Source: Carboxylicivirga litoralis | GTDB taxonomy: Bacteria > Bacteroidota > Bacteroidia > Bacteroidales > Marinilabiliaceae | Length of the DNA stretch: 64,000 nt | NCBI RefSeq assembly: GCF_025499605.1 | Contig: NZ_JAFMVC010000009.1 | Coordinates: 62,001 to 126,000, forward strand | Direction of reading: 5' to 3' | Shown here: positions 44,257-52,881 of the stretch, one piece after another | Layout: the number at the start of each line of letters is the position of its first letter | Numbering within the stretch: the first letter of the stretch is position 1 | Notes under the pieces: model-generated | The model's input: the letters and a program-made list of their open reading frames with translations, nothing else | Databases searched by the model: none | Told to the model about the DNA's origin: nothing | Program-made: the position numbers and the translations under genes

Positions 44257-44282
44257 ATAATGCCGTCTGCTTGGGGCATTAT
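44257..44282 (+). terminator. small hairpin between radical SAM and glycosyltransferase genes
   Basis: An 8-bp stem (44257-44264 with 44275-44282) follows the radical SAM stop directly, with only a weak A/T tail. It may be a terminator, which would make the promoter box at 44285 necessary. Confidence 0.45.
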
Positions 44283-44284
44283 AT

Positions 44285-44292
44285 TATATTTG
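44285..44292 (+). promoter_or_regulatory. candidate -7 box (TATATTTG) just before the glycosyltransferase
   Basis: An exact TAnnTTTG match ends only four bases before the GTG start at 44297, which would give a leaderless or nearly leaderless message. Confidence 0.4.
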
Positions 44293-44296
44293 TATA

Positions 44297-45376
44297 GTGG
44301 CAAAAGCAAAAATACATCGGCGCATATTGGTCAGTCCGCTTAACTGGGGCCTGGGACATGCAACCAGGTTAATTCCGATTATTGAGGAGTTAATTCTACA
44401 AGGCCACTATGTACTCTTGGCCGGTGACGGTTCTTCATTAGCCATTTTAAGAGATGCCTTTCCTCAATTAGACTGGCAAACGCTGCCTGGCTTTAACGTG
44501 TCACTTTCTCGTCGCCGAAGCCAGTGCTTACAGTTACTACTACAAGTACCTGCTTTTCTTAGTTCAATAAAAAAAGAACATACCGCTGTAAAAAATGTCA
44601 TTAACCAATACGCCATCGATTTAATCATTTCGGATAATCGGTATGGCCTTTACTCAAAGCATGTTGCTTCGGTAATAATTACCCATCAAACCAATCCTTA
44701 CCCCGGCAAGTATTTGGTTTGGATGAGACCTTTCACAAAACGGCTTAGCACCCGTCTTCTTAAACACTTTGACGAATGCTGGCTTCCTGACTCCGAAAGC
44801 AAACCAAAACTCTCTGGAACACTTTCCTCCCCTAGTAAAGGATTAATAACAAAATACCTTGGGTATTTATCACGAATAAATACCAACATCAAAACAAACC
44901 GTTCATCAGCGCCAGATATTCTCGTCATTTTATCCGGACCAGAACCACAACGCACTTTATTAGAAACAATCCTCATCAAGCAATTAAAAGGAAGCGGATT
45001 AAAAACCACCATGCTTTGTGCCCAACCAGAAAGAGACAAAGAACAAATTGAGAATATCACATTACTGCCACACTGTTCGCCTGATGAATACTATAAATTA
45101 ATAATGAACAGTGAACATATCATCTGTCGCTCGGGCTATTCTACACTAATGGATTTGATGGTGTGCCAAAAAACAGCTTTACTCATCCCTACTCCAGGTC
45201 AGTACGAACAAGAATACCTGGCAAAACGAGCTTCTAAATTATTTGGCTTCTCAACTATCAGTCAAAATCATTTAAAGAGCAAAGAAATTACCCATTTCCT
45301 TTCGACCTGCTCAAAAACAATGAAGACAGTTACTCCAGTTAAATTCAAGCTCCCATTATTACCTCCAAAGAAGTAG
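44297..45376 (+). CDS. MurG-like glycosyltransferase family protein
   Basis: This 359-aa protein resembles GT28/GT-B glycosyltransferases. The N-terminal SPLNWGLGHATRLIPII has the Gly/His loop of the family. The C-terminal nucleotide-sugar site is suggested by VILSGPEPQRTLLE, then EHIICRSGYSTLMDLM and IPTPGQYEQEYLA, which parallels the MurG donor-binding segment. No membrane segment is obvious. Acceptor and donor are unknown; MurG itself is unlikely because cell-wall genes are not nearby and the acceptor motifs differ. The start codon is GTG (44297), the only one that keeps the conserved N-terminus. Confidence 0.8.
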   Translation: MAKAKIHRRILVSPLNWGLGHATRLIPIIEELILQGHYVLLAGDGSSLAILRDAFPQLDWQTLPGFNVSLSRRRSQCLQLLLQVPAFLSSIKKEHTAVKNVINQYAIDLIISDNRYGLYSKHVASVIITHQTNPYPGKYLVWMRPFTKRLSTRLLKHFDECWLPDSESKPKLSGTLSSPSKGLITKYLGYLSRINTNIKTNRSSAPDILVILSGPEPQRTLLETILIKQLKGSGLKTTMLCAQPERDKEQIENITLLPHCSPDEYYKLIMNSEHIICRSGYSTLMDLMVCQKTALLIPTPGQYEQEYLAKRASKLFGFSTISQNHLKSKEITHFLSTCSKTMKTVTPVKFKLPLLPPKK

Positions 45377-45571
45377 TTTTCCTGTTTCAAACTTGAATTA
45401 AGTGCGTTCATCCGGTTTTAAAGTCATCTCATCAATAAAAATGTAACCTTTACGTCCTAAGACAGTATTACTAATCGGAATTGCACATCAAAGATGAATG
45501 ATTAAACCATCGGAGGTTAATTCTATCTAAACCCATCTCTTACAAGTATTGTAGGATTTATTTTAAACGAA

Positions 45572-46024
45572 ATGACAACGTTACTGATAACATTAATTTC
45601 ACTTACAGCTTTCGGGCTCTGGTTTTGGAAAAAAGGTTTGGCCTTATTGGCCGAGCGCAATGCCTCCAAAGAACTGGAAAGGGTTTTATTTCCAAATGGC
45701 GATAATGAAAAAGAAGCCATATTAGATTCGTTGATTAAGATTACTAAAGGGAAATACAGCCAGGAATTATTGCTTGATTATTTTTTGAAGATAAAGGGCT
45801 TACAAGTCGTTAACATGTATGACCCAGTAAATTTCTGGACGCGTAAATTTTTAATGAGCCCAACCAAGCTCAAACTTAACTATTTTGAGCAGGTTAAGTT
45901 TTACGAAAACTTTTTAAACTATCCTGAAGCTTCGGCCAGGATAATGGCAAAGTCTACTGAGGATAACGATTATATCACATCCGAATCAAATGGGGGCTTC
46001 TACAAGAAGAAGCAGCTGGCTTAG
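45572..46024 (+). CDS. hypothetical protein with one membrane helix (150 aa)
   Basis: I do not recognise this protein. It has an N-terminal membrane anchor (about residues 3-22, ending in WKKGL) and then a soluble, mostly helical cytoplasmic domain rich in charged residues. The domain includes a segment NMYDPVNFWTRKFL and a Lys-rich C-terminus. It stands alone between the glycosyltransferase gene and a strong terminator. No function can be inferred. Confidence 0.65.
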   Translation: MTTLLITLISLTAFGLWFWKKGLALLAERNASKELERVLFPNGDNEKEAILDSLIKITKGKYSQELLLDYFLKIKGLQVVNMYDPVNFWTRKFLMSPTKLKLNYFEQVKFYENFLNYPEASARIMAKSTEDNDYITSESNGGFYKKKQLA

Positions 46025-46080
46025 CCAGCAAACAAATGGGTGCAAGTGGACGACAATTACCACTTGTCAGGAAAGAAGAA

Positions 46081-46111
46081 CGGGAAGCCAATTGGCTTCC
46101 CGTTTTATTTT
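46081..46111. terminator. bidirectional terminator
   Basis: A perfect 9-bp GC-rich stem (46081-46089 with 46094-46102) with an AATT loop and TTTTATTTT lies between convergent genes (46024 and 46130). It clearly serves the plus strand and probably also the minus-strand gene. Confidence 0.85.
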
Positions 46112-46129
46112 ATCATTTTATAAAATCAG

Positions 46130-47017
46130 CTATTTTAATTCAAAAGTACTGGTGCCTATATTAAAACCATCCACAAATACATCTACCGTATAAACTCCAC
46201 TCAATAATTCTCCATCGGCCGCTGTATAAAACACACAAATATCAACATCTTCGCCACCATATTCAAACTCGCGACTGGCCGAGTAATTGATTTCCTGCTC
46301 TTCGTAGGTAAACACATTATCCTTCGAAGTGATTAATAACACATCATCCGGACGTTGAATACGCACATAAACTGTTTTCAAACCAACAGGTGCTGTAACA
46401 TTTTTCTGAATTGTACAGCACATGCGAATTTTAGCAACACTTCTGGCTTTCTTTGTCGTTTTCCCCTTAGAATTTAACCCAACTGTTTCAATATTTCGCG
46501 TTTCAAGCTGCGATGCAATTTCCACTTTTTTATCCAGTGTTTTCTTTACTTCTTCCAGCTCCTTATACGATTGTGCTATTTCATCATGCCGTTTTCGGTA
46601 TTGTATGTTTTCCTGTGTCAGCTCCTCATTCCGTCTATTAAGTGAATCTATCTGAACAACAAAACTGCGCATAACACCGCGAAGTGTGGTCAGTTCTTTT
46701 TTATACTCCCTGATTTTACGGGCATTAGTGGCTTTAATGGTTTTTATCTCTTCAATTAAATGAGTAATTTTTTCACGCTCCTGCTCCAACATCAGGTTTA
46801 GTGTATCATTATTACTATGAAGCGAGTCATAATCTAAAGCCAAGGCTTGAAACTCCTCTGTTAAAAGAAATTTTTCCTCGGTCATCTCTTCCACTACTGC
46901 TCTATACTCATGTCGGTGGCTTATAAAAAAGAATAATATAACAGCAATCACAACTAATGCAACTCCACCAACTATATAGGCTAATTTGTTTGATGATGGT
47001 TTGTTTGTATTTTCCAT
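46130..47017 (-). CDS. hypothetical membrane-anchored coiled-coil protein (about 295 aa)
   Basis: I do not recognise this family. From the ATG at 47017 the product has a short cytoplasmic N-terminus, one membrane helix (about residues 14-34) and a long Glu/Lys-rich coiled coil (about 38-175). A C-terminal domain of about 100 residues follows that looks beta-rich. The C-terminal domain includes a MCCTIQKN segment and ends in GVYTVDVFVDGFNIG, reminiscent of surface or periplasmic beta-sandwiches. The longer frame to 47086 adds no plausible leader. A promoter match lies 30 bases upstream. The architecture suggests an envelope spacer or structural protein, which is inference. Confidence 0.75.
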   Translation of the reverse strand: MENTNKPSSNKLAYIVGGVALVVIAVILFFFISHRHEYRAVVEEMTEEKFLLTEEFQALALDYDSLHSNNDTLNLMLEQEREKITHLIEEIKTIKATNARKIREYKKELTTLRGVMRSFVVQIDSLNRRNEELTQENIQYRKRHDEIAQSYKELEEVKKTLDKKVEIASQLETRNIETVGLNSKGKTTKKARSVAKIRMCCTIQKNVTAPVGLKTVYVRIQRPDDVLLITSKDNVFTYEEQEINYSASREFEYGGEDVDICVFYTAADGELLSGVYTVDVFVDGFNIGTSTFELK

Positions 47018-47046
47018 AATTAACAGTCTACTTTTGGGTCTGAACA

Positions 47047-47077
47047 CAAAGTTATTATTTTTTAACAGGCCTGCAAT
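47047..47077 (-). promoter_or_regulatory. promoter of the coiled-coil protein gene
   Basis: The minus-strand -7 box TAACTTTG (47054 to 47047) is preceded by ATTG (47077 to 47074) at exactly 19 bases, one mismatch from the Bacteroidetes TTTG-N19-TAnnTTTG pattern. The ATG is at 47017. Confidence 0.6.
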
Positions 47078-47258
47078 GAACGTCATTACAGTAAAACCAG
47101 TCTAACATGCCCAAAAATCATGCTAAACTTGATATTTAGAGGAAAAGCATCGTAAATCAATCCACTATTTACAAAGGAATTAAAACCAAAAAATAAGCTA
47201 ACTTATCAGCGATTATTGAAAATAGAGATGACACTATATGAACTACCGAACTATTATA

Positions 47259-47266
47259 TAAATTTG
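47259..47266 (+). promoter_or_regulatory. candidate -7 box (TAAATTTG) for the Ig-like lipoprotein gene
   Basis: TAAATTTG lies 23 bases before the TTG start at 47290; TATG at 47237-47240 is a possible -33 element with 18 bases between. Confidence 0.5.
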
Positions 47267-47289
47267 TGAAGAATTAAAAAATAGCTGTT

Positions 47290-49113
47290 TTGAAGAAAAA
47301 GATATTTCAACTAGCCTTAATCGCTGTTATTGCTCAACTATTTTGGTATTGTGCCAACGTGGGTATGCCTACTGGTGGATTAAAAGATGAAGACCCTCCT
47401 GTTGTTGTCAAATCAACACCCAAAGCCAATGCTTTAAATTACCAGGAGAAAACTATTTACATTGAGTTTGATGAACTAATTCAATTAAAAGACTATAGAA
47501 GCAAATTTATTGTTTCGCCTCCGGTTAATGAACAACCTATTGTAGAAGCTCGTGGCAACCGCTTAATGATAACCTTTGAAGAAGACTTGCAACCCAACAC
47601 CACTTATACGCTTGATTTTGCTGATGCCATAGTTGATAACAACGAAGGAAATGTGTTAGATAATTATTCATTCTCATTTTCAACTGGAGAATATATTGAT
47701 TCACTGCAAGTATCCGGTAATTTATACGACGCTGATGATTTATCGCCTTCGGAAGGTGTGTTGATTTATTTACACAATAACCTGAACGACACAGCTATTC
47801 AAACATTGGTACCCATTCGTATGGCAAAAACCAACTCACAAGGCCGATTTAACATTCGTAATGTAAGCCCTGGCAAATACCGTGTCTACGCCCTTGATGA
47901 CGCTAATAGAAATAACAAGTTTGATCAACCAGGTGAAGCCATGGCCTGGTCGGATATTATTGTAGAGCCGTCTTTTGAATATCGTACTTTTGCCGATACA
48001 ATTCGCATCGACTCCTTAGAAACGGACTCGCTTCACTATTACGAAAAATTAGTTTACACACCAGATAGTTTCAAGCTTTTTAAATTTCAACATGATTACA
48101 AAGAGCAGTACCTGACAAGTGAGGAACGTAACGAACGGGCAAAGTTGACCTATTACTTTAATCGTCCGCTTGAAGAAGATGCCCAAATAGCATTAACCGG
48201 CAAAGAAGACCTAAGCGATGTATTTTTGATGGACCGGTCAGTGAAGAACGACACCGTTACATTCTGGTTAAGCGATAGCACTTACTATAACCAAGACTCA
48301 TTATCAGTTTCGTTGAGTTATTTGATGCGCGATTCACTGGACAAACCATACACCCGAACGGACACCATTGCCATGTACTTTTTTGAAGTGAAGGAAAAGA
48401 AGAAAAAGAAACGAAAGAAAGACGATGAGCCGGAACCAATTCCAACTATCCAGCTAAAGAATATGAAAAATAAACTGGATGTATTCGGGCAGTTTCATTT
48501 CTCATTATCAGCACCGGCAACGGAATTTAACACCAATGCCATTACGCTGTTTAATCACAAAGACACTATACCAGAAGAACAGCCCTTCGAGTTTATTCAT
48601 AACGAAGAGCAAATTCTCAACTACACCATCAAAAGCAACTGGGAACCAGGCGTTAAATATGAAATGATTATTGATTCTGCGGCCATTTTCGATATCTATG
48701 GTCTGTATAACGATTCGATTAATAGTCAATTCACTATTAAAACAATTGATAGCTACGGGTTAATTCGCATTCAGGTACTAAACCCTCAAGATAATTGGTT
48801 GGTACAATTAATCAACCGAAAAGATGTTATTGTGCAACAAACATATATTAAGAACGAGTCTGGAAAAATTGGTTTCCGCTATATTAATCCAGGCGAATAT
48901 ATGTTGCGTATTGTTGTTGACAAAAATAAAAATGGCCAATGGGATAGCGGCAATTATTATGAACGTATTCAACCTGAAGAAATCATTTACTTCCCTAAGA
49001 AATTAAACATTCGTAAAAACTGGGAAGACAACTATGGCACTTGGGATCCAATCCAGTTTAACGTTGATAGTTTCTCCAAACAATTCCGCAAACCAAAGAA
49101 AAAAGAAGAATAA
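47290..49113 (+). CDS. Ig-like (Big_5) domain lipoprotein
   Basis: This 607-aa surface or periplasmic lipoprotein has a signal sequence with lipobox ending at Cys21 (LFWYC), followed by MPTGGLKDEDPP, a common start in this Bacteroidetes family. A Big_5-type Ig-like domain covers about residues 35-135 (TIYIEFDELI, NTTYTLDFADAIVD, YSFSFSTG). A second beta-rich domain follows (SQGRFNIRNVSPGKYRVYAL, carboxypeptidase-regulatory-like), then a Lys-rich linker (about 372-381) and more beta structure. The start codon is TTG at 47290: no other start precedes the lipobox in frame. Its role is unknown. The stop overlaps the next start (TAATG). Confidence 0.85.
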   Translation: MKKKIFQLALIAVIAQLFWYCANVGMPTGGLKDEDPPVVVKSTPKANALNYQEKTIYIEFDELIQLKDYRSKFIVSPPVNEQPIVEARGNRLMITFEEDLQPNTTYTLDFADAIVDNNEGNVLDNYSFSFSTGEYIDSLQVSGNLYDADDLSPSEGVLIYLHNNLNDTAIQTLVPIRMAKTNSQGRFNIRNVSPGKYRVYALDDANRNNKFDQPGEAMAWSDIIVEPSFEYRTFADTIRIDSLETDSLHYYEKLVYTPDSFKLFKFQHDYKEQYLTSEERNERAKLTYYFNRPLEEDAQIALTGKEDLSDVFLMDRSVKNDTVTFWLSDSTYYNQDSLSVSLSYLMRDSLDKPYTRTDTIAMYFFEVKEKKKKKRKKDDEPEPIPTIQLKNMKNKLDVFGQFHFSLSAPATEFNTNAITLFNHKDTIPEEQPFEFIHNEEQILNYTIKSNWEPGVKYEMIIDSAAIFDIYGLYNDSINSQFTIKTIDSYGLIRIQVLNPQDNWLVQLINRKDVIVQQTYIKNESGKIGFRYINPGEYMLRIVVDKNKNGQWDSGNYYERIQPEEIIYFPKKLNIRKNWEDNYGTWDPIQFNVDSFSKQFRKPKKKEE

Positions 49114-49424
49114 TGTCAGTACTGCTTAATTTTGCTATGTTCCCAACTGATAAAGGGGACAGCGTGAGCCAATATGTGAGTCAGATTATTAATCACATTA
49201 AAGAAAGTGGTGTAAGTTACAAACTCAACCCAATGGGTACAACCATTGAAACTGACACCATGGAACAAGCACTTCAAATCGTACAAGAGAGTTACGATAT
49301 TCTTGAACCTGTTTCAAACCGGGTGTATTGCTCCATAAACATTGATGCACAAAAAAACAAAAGTCAGCGAATAGCCAGCAAAATAGCTTCCATTGAAGCT
49401 AAAATTGGTGAAGTCAACAAATAA
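49113..49424 (+). CDS. MTH1187-family thiamine-binding protein
   Basis: This 103-aa protein belongs to the MTH1187/YkoF-like family (thiamine_BP), small ferredoxin-like proteins that bind thiamine in some members. VSQIINHIKESGVSYKLNPMGTTIE is seen from about residue 23 on, and VYCSINIDAQK near the C-terminus. It overlaps the preceding stop by one base, so it is translationally coupled to the Ig-like lipoprotein gene. No thiamine gene or TPP riboswitch is nearby, so the biological role is open. Confidence 0.88.
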   Translation: MSVLLNFAMFPTDKGDSVSQYVSQIINHIKESGVSYKLNPMGTTIETDTMEQALQIVQESYDILEPVSNRVYCSINIDAQKNKSQRIASKIASIEAKIGEVNK

Positions 49425-49478
49425 GCCCAATCATCAAAGGCACTGTTTTTGTTAGCAAACTGCCTTAAATAATTATTT

Positions 49479-50291
49479 ATGCAGAAATTACTTTCAGCAG
49501 TGCTTTGTGTGTTTTTGAGCCTGTCCATCAGTGCCCAATGCAAGGATGTTAACACTGCATTTAAAGCAGGCGAAGTAGTAAAATACCACGCCTACTACAA
49601 CTGGGGTTTTATCTGGCTCAATGCCGGTCAGGTTTCATTTACCGTAGAAAATACAAAGGTAGATAACGAACCTGCCTATCATTTAAAAGCACATGGTGCC
49701 ACCTATTCTTCTTACGATATACTTTTCAAAGTGCGCGATACATTTGAAACAGTTGTTGACACGCTACACCTCGAACCTTTTGAATTTAAGCGTATCACTA
49801 ACGAAGGCAGCTACCACGCCAGCTATCTTTATCAATTCGACAGAAAAACACGACAGATAAGCGCTCGCATACAAAAAGAAAAAGAAGCACAACGCGATAC
49901 CATTTTACAGTGGAAAAATTGTTCGTTTGACCTGCTAACAATGGTTTATAAGGCTCGAAATATCGATTACTCTAAATACAGAGAGAATGATAAAATACCA
50001 ATCAACATGGTGGTTGACGGTGAAATTCACGATATCTACATCCGTTATTTAGGGAAAGAAACCATCAAAAACAGAGATGGAAGACATTTTAACTGTTTAA
50101 AATTTTCTCCTCTATTGGTGGAAGGCACCATTTTTAAGAGTGGAGAAGACATGACTGTTTGGGTCACTGACGATGCTAATCGTATCCCGATAATTGTGGA
50201 AGCTAAAATTCTGTTTGGTTCGGTTAAGGCCGTTTTTGTCGATGCCATCAACACACGTTATCCGATAAGTGCAGAGATTAAAAAGAAGTGA
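49479..50291 (+). CDS. DUF3108 domain-containing exported protein
   Basis: This 270-aa protein matches DUF3108, a family of periplasmic beta-rich proteins of unknown function. A signal peptide covers about residues 1-19. GEVVKYHAYYNWGFIWLNAGQ is split by the domain start, and SSYDILFKVRDTFETVVD and HLEPFEFKRI follow as usual. It lies 54 bases after the MTH1187 gene on the same strand. The last 14 bases overlap the end of the convergent HAD gene (50278-50291). Confidence 0.87.
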   Translation: MQKLLSAVLCVFLSLSISAQCKDVNTAFKAGEVVKYHAYYNWGFIWLNAGQVSFTVENTKVDNEPAYHLKAHGATYSSYDILFKVRDTFETVVDTLHLEPFEFKRITNEGSYHASYLYQFDRKTRQISARIQKEKEAQRDTILQWKNCSFDLLTMVYKARNIDYSKYRENDKIPINMVVDGEIHDIYIRYLGKETIKNRDGRHFNCLKFSPLLVEGTIFKSGEDMTVWVTDDANRIPIIVEAKILFGSVKAVFVDAINTRYPISAEIKKK

Positions 50292-51090
50292 ATCGCATTT
50301 TCCAATCATCAAGTGGTGACTGATGCACATTAACTAAATTGGTAAATTGCTGCTTCAACTCTTGTGGTGCATTATCAACCACAAAGGCATTTTGGAACGT
50401 TGATAACATATCTAAATCGTTGTAGTCATTACCAACAACTGTTACATTTTCAGGCGCAATCTTTTCTATTCCACAAACCTCTAAAATACCATTGGCCTTA
50501 GACACTTCAGTATTAAAACATTCCATCCAAATACTGACTCCATCGATGGGCGATGTGGCACGAACAACCTTCACTCCTAATAGTTGTTTTGCTATGGCTT
50601 CATACATCTCCATATCAGGAATAAAAGCCAGTGTTTGTGTATAATCCAACTTTGGTACTGAGCCATTTATCACCTCGGCATGAGGGTGGTTAAACTCCAG
50701 ATAACGTTCAAAATCTGGATGCGCATCATCGCCTTCGGGATGATAAAACAAATGATTTTCGGGAATAGGGTGATGCAAAGTATATTCGACATGGTATTGC
50801 TTAAAAACTTCAACAACCTCTTTGGTTTTTTCATAACCCAAATGACGAGTTGACAAAAGTTGTTTGGTTTTCCAGCAATACAAGCCAGCACCTGATGAAA
50901 ACACCAGATAATCGATAGGAAAATCATCGGGTAAAACCCGAAAGGCCGATTGTAATGTGCGACCAGTTGCTACAACACGAATATAACCCATCGTCCCAAG
51001 CTGCCTCAACACGCCAAGGTCTTGCTTATTAAAATCTTTATCGCGGGCTAAAATGGTACCATCAAGGTCAGTGGCAAACAGTTGAGACAT
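50278..51090 (-). CDS. HAD-superfamily hydrolase, Cof subtype
   Basis: This protein of about 270 residues is a cytoplasmic phosphatase of the Cof/YbiV type, usually acting on sugar phosphates or flavin mononucleotide. The nucleophile motif is DLDGT (Asp8, acid Asp10), followed by the capped domain. The later motif VVGNDYNDLDML carries the metal-binding Asp pair. The frame runs to 51111, but the ATG at 51090 puts the DxD motif at the usual place. Its end overlaps the end of the DUF3108 gene. The substrate is unknown. Confidence 0.9.
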   Translation of the reverse strand: MSQLFATDLDGTILARDKDFNKQDLGVLRQLGTMGYIRVVATGRTLQSAFRVLPDDFPIDYLVFSSGAGLYCWKTKQLLSTRHLGYEKTKEVVEVFKQYHVEYTLHHPIPENHLFYHPEGDDAHPDFERYLEFNHPHAEVINGSVPKLDYTQTLAFIPDMEMYEAIAKQLLGVKVVRATSPIDGVSIWMECFNTEVSKANGILEVCGIEKIAPENVTVVGNDYNDLDMLSTFQNAFVVDNAPQELKQQFTNLVNVHQSPLDDWKMRFTSF

Positions 51091-51108
51091 ATCCTCTATT
51101 TTTACAAT

Positions 51109-51116
51109 CAAAGCTA
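51109..51116 (-). promoter_or_regulatory. candidate -7 box (TAGCTTTG) for the HAD gene
   Basis: TAGCTTTG on the minus strand ends 19 bases before the ATG at 51090; no clear -33 element. Confidence 0.4.
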
Positions 51117-51170
51117 CTAACTTAATTATAGTTGAGCGTATAATCTGTCACAAAATATGACTCATCATTT

Positions 51171-52088
51171 TTAGTGAATTTTCTCCAGCTCAAATGGGGT
51201 AGCCTGATACACATAGTAGTTCAACCAGTTAGAATACAACAAACTGGCATGACTTCGCCATAGCACCATCGGTTCATTTTCCGGATTGTCATCAGGAAAA
51301 TAATTGGCTGGAATAGCAATATCCAAACCTTTTGCAACATCACGGTCGTATTCCTCTTTCAATGTCGATGCATCATACTCAGAATGCCCCGTTACAAATA
51401 TCTGACGACGGTCTTTAGACATCACCATGTAAACACCAGCTTTTTCTGATTTCGAAAGCAAAACCAAATCAGGATGTGCTACTATCTCACTCTCCAACAC
51501 CTCGGTATAACGCGAATGTGGTGCATGGTATAAATCATTAAAACCACGCATTAAGGGTTCTTCACGTTTTTCAACTGTGTGTTTAAAAATGCCAAACATC
51601 TTTTTATTGAGCTGGTATTTTTTGATGCCATAATGGTGAAACAAACCAGCCTGAGCCCCCCAGCAAATATGGAAAGTACTCGTCACATTTACTTTACTCC
51701 AGTCCATTATCGTCTGCAATTCGGGCCAGTAGTTCACATCCTCAAACTCCAACAATTCAACGGGCGCACCGGTAATAATCATACCATCGTATTTGTTAGC
51801 CCGCACTTCGTCAAATACTTTATAAAAAGCAAACAGGTGTTCGCGTGGTGTATTCTTCGATACATGACTTGAGGTCATTAAAAAATCGACCTCAACCTGC
51901 AATGGACTGTTTGACAAGGCTCTGAGCAGGTGTGTTTCTGTCGCAATCTTCAGCGGCATCAGATTAAGAATCAAAATCTTCAGCGGTCGTATATCTTGAT
52001 GCAAAGCGCGTGTTTCACCAATAACGAAAACATTTTCGTTTTCCAGCACATGGCGAGCAGGCAGGGCATCTGGTATTTTAATTGGCAT
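51171..52088 (-). CDS. metA: homoserine O-acyltransferase MetA, predicted acetyl-CoA type
   Basis: This 305-aa enzyme acylates homoserine in methionine synthesis. The catalytic Cys142 is in FHICWGAQ, and His235 and Glu237 are in VTGHSEYD. Residue 111, counted from the ATG at 52088, is Glu (GAPVELLEF). In published work on this family Glu111 favours acetyl-CoA and Gly111 (E. coli) succinyl-CoA, so the product is probably O-acetylhomoserine despite the common succinyltransferase annotation. The gene stands alone with its own -7 box, 39 bases after the TetR gene on the same strand. No SAM riboswitch is visible. Confidence 0.94.
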   Translation of the reverse strand: MPIKIPDALPARHVLENENVFVIGETRALHQDIRPLKILILNLMPLKIATETHLLRALSNSPLQVEVDFLMTSSHVSKNTPREHLFAFYKVFDEVRANKYDGMIITGAPVELLEFEDVNYWPELQTIMDWSKVNVTSTFHICWGAQAGLFHHYGIKKYQLNKKMFGIFKHTVEKREEPLMRGFNDLYHAPHSRYTEVLESEIVAHPDLVLLSKSEKAGVYMVMSKDRRQIFVTGHSEYDASTLKEEYDRDVAKGLDIAIPANYFPDDNPENEPMVLWRSHASLLYSNWLNYYVYQATPFELEKIH

Positions 52089-52122
52089 ATGGTGGTTGTG
52101 TTGTGTGGTGGTTAATGTTTTG

Positions 52123-52130
52123 CAAAACTA
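52123..52130 (-). promoter_or_regulatory. candidate -7 box (TAGTTTTG) for metA
   Basis: TAGTTTTG on the minus strand overlaps the last codon of the TetR gene. It sits partly in a perfect 10-base palindrome (GTTTTGCAAAAC centre at 52117-52128) and ends 34 bases before the metA ATG. Confidence 0.35.
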
Positions 52131-52739
52131 TCGTTTTACAATTCCGAAAAACAGAATATTTAAGATATTATCAATTTGCACCTTAAAGTCTTCGAAATTA
52201 TCTAAAGCCTTAAATAGTGGCCCTTCTAATCCTTTCAAGGCAATAGCAATAGCAACAGCCGCCATATTCACATTTTTCACCAGGAAGCTATCGTCTTTTT
52301 GCCCTTCTTCCAACATCTGGGTCAATAGCCGGGCTTCTTCAGCCTCACCTTTCCCTCTGAGTTTATCAAAGAAATCGTATGCACCTAAAGCATCATCTTT
52401 GAGTACCTTCATATAATTTTCCAACATATGAATGGTTTTCATGCGTGTGATTACATACTCTTTAAATTTCTCTTTTGGTGGCAACTCCGAATCAACCACT
52501 TTATTTAATTCTGTGAACAAGATGTCTTTTTCAAGCTCAATAACAGCCTGAAAAATCTCTTCCTTGTTTTTAAAGTAGTAATACAGTGAGCTTTTTCCTT
52601 TTCGCAACGCATGGGCAATATCTTCCATGGTTGTTTTTTTGTAGCCAAATTTTGCAAATAGCTCTCTGGCTGCCTCAATAATTGCAACGCGCATTCCGTC
52701 ACTTGTCGTTTCTGACGGATAAGCAACTCCTATAGTCAT
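52128..52739 (-). CDS. TetR/AcrR family transcriptional regulator
   Basis: This 203-aa repressor-type protein has the N-terminal TetR helix-turn-helix (about residues 18-64: AAREL FAKFGY then TTMEDIAHALRKGKSSLYYYFKNKEEIF, split across the recognition helix). The C-terminal ligand-binding domain is helical and unassigned. It lies between rnr and metA on the same strand. An inverted repeat overlapping its own promoter suggests autoregulation. The ligand and other targets are unknown. Confidence 0.92.
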   Translation of the reverse strand: MTIGVAYPSETTSDGMRVAIIEAARELFAKFGYKKTTMEDIAHALRKGKSSLYYYFKNKEEIFQAVIELEKDILFTELNKVVDSELPPKEKFKEYVITRMKTIHMLENYMKVLKDDALGAYDFFDKLRGKGEAEEARLLTQMLEEGQKDDSFLVKNVNMAAVAIAIALKGLEGPLFKALDNFEDFKVQIDNILNILFFGIVKR

Positions 52740-52754
52740 CCCGGTGTTTTTAAT

Positions 52755-52783
52755 AAGTATTTAGTACAAAAATAAAAATACTT
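52755..52783. promoter_or_regulatory. inverted repeat over the tetR promoter, candidate operator
   Basis: AAGTATTT (52755-52762) and AAATACTT (52776-52783) form a perfect 8-base inverted repeat with 13 bases between. The minus-strand -7 box TATTTTTG (52774 to 52767) lies inside it, 28 bases before the ATG at 52739, the expected place for an autorepressor operator. Confidence 0.45.
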
Positions 52784-52881
52784 TTTTCGAAATCAAAAGC
52801 ACAGACCAAATGATTCTAAAATTAAAACTCATATTTACCTGATTATAAATAACCTAAAATCAACTGAACCATTCGGTCGAA

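Noticed and set aside
49113-49424. Thiamine operon or TPP riboswitch around the MTH1187 gene
   Set aside because: The gene is coupled to a lipoprotein gene and no thiamine gene or THI-box-like structure is visible.
51171-52127. SAM riboswitch upstream of metA
   Set aside because: The space before metA is only 39 bases and overlaps the tetR end; there is no room for a riboswitch.
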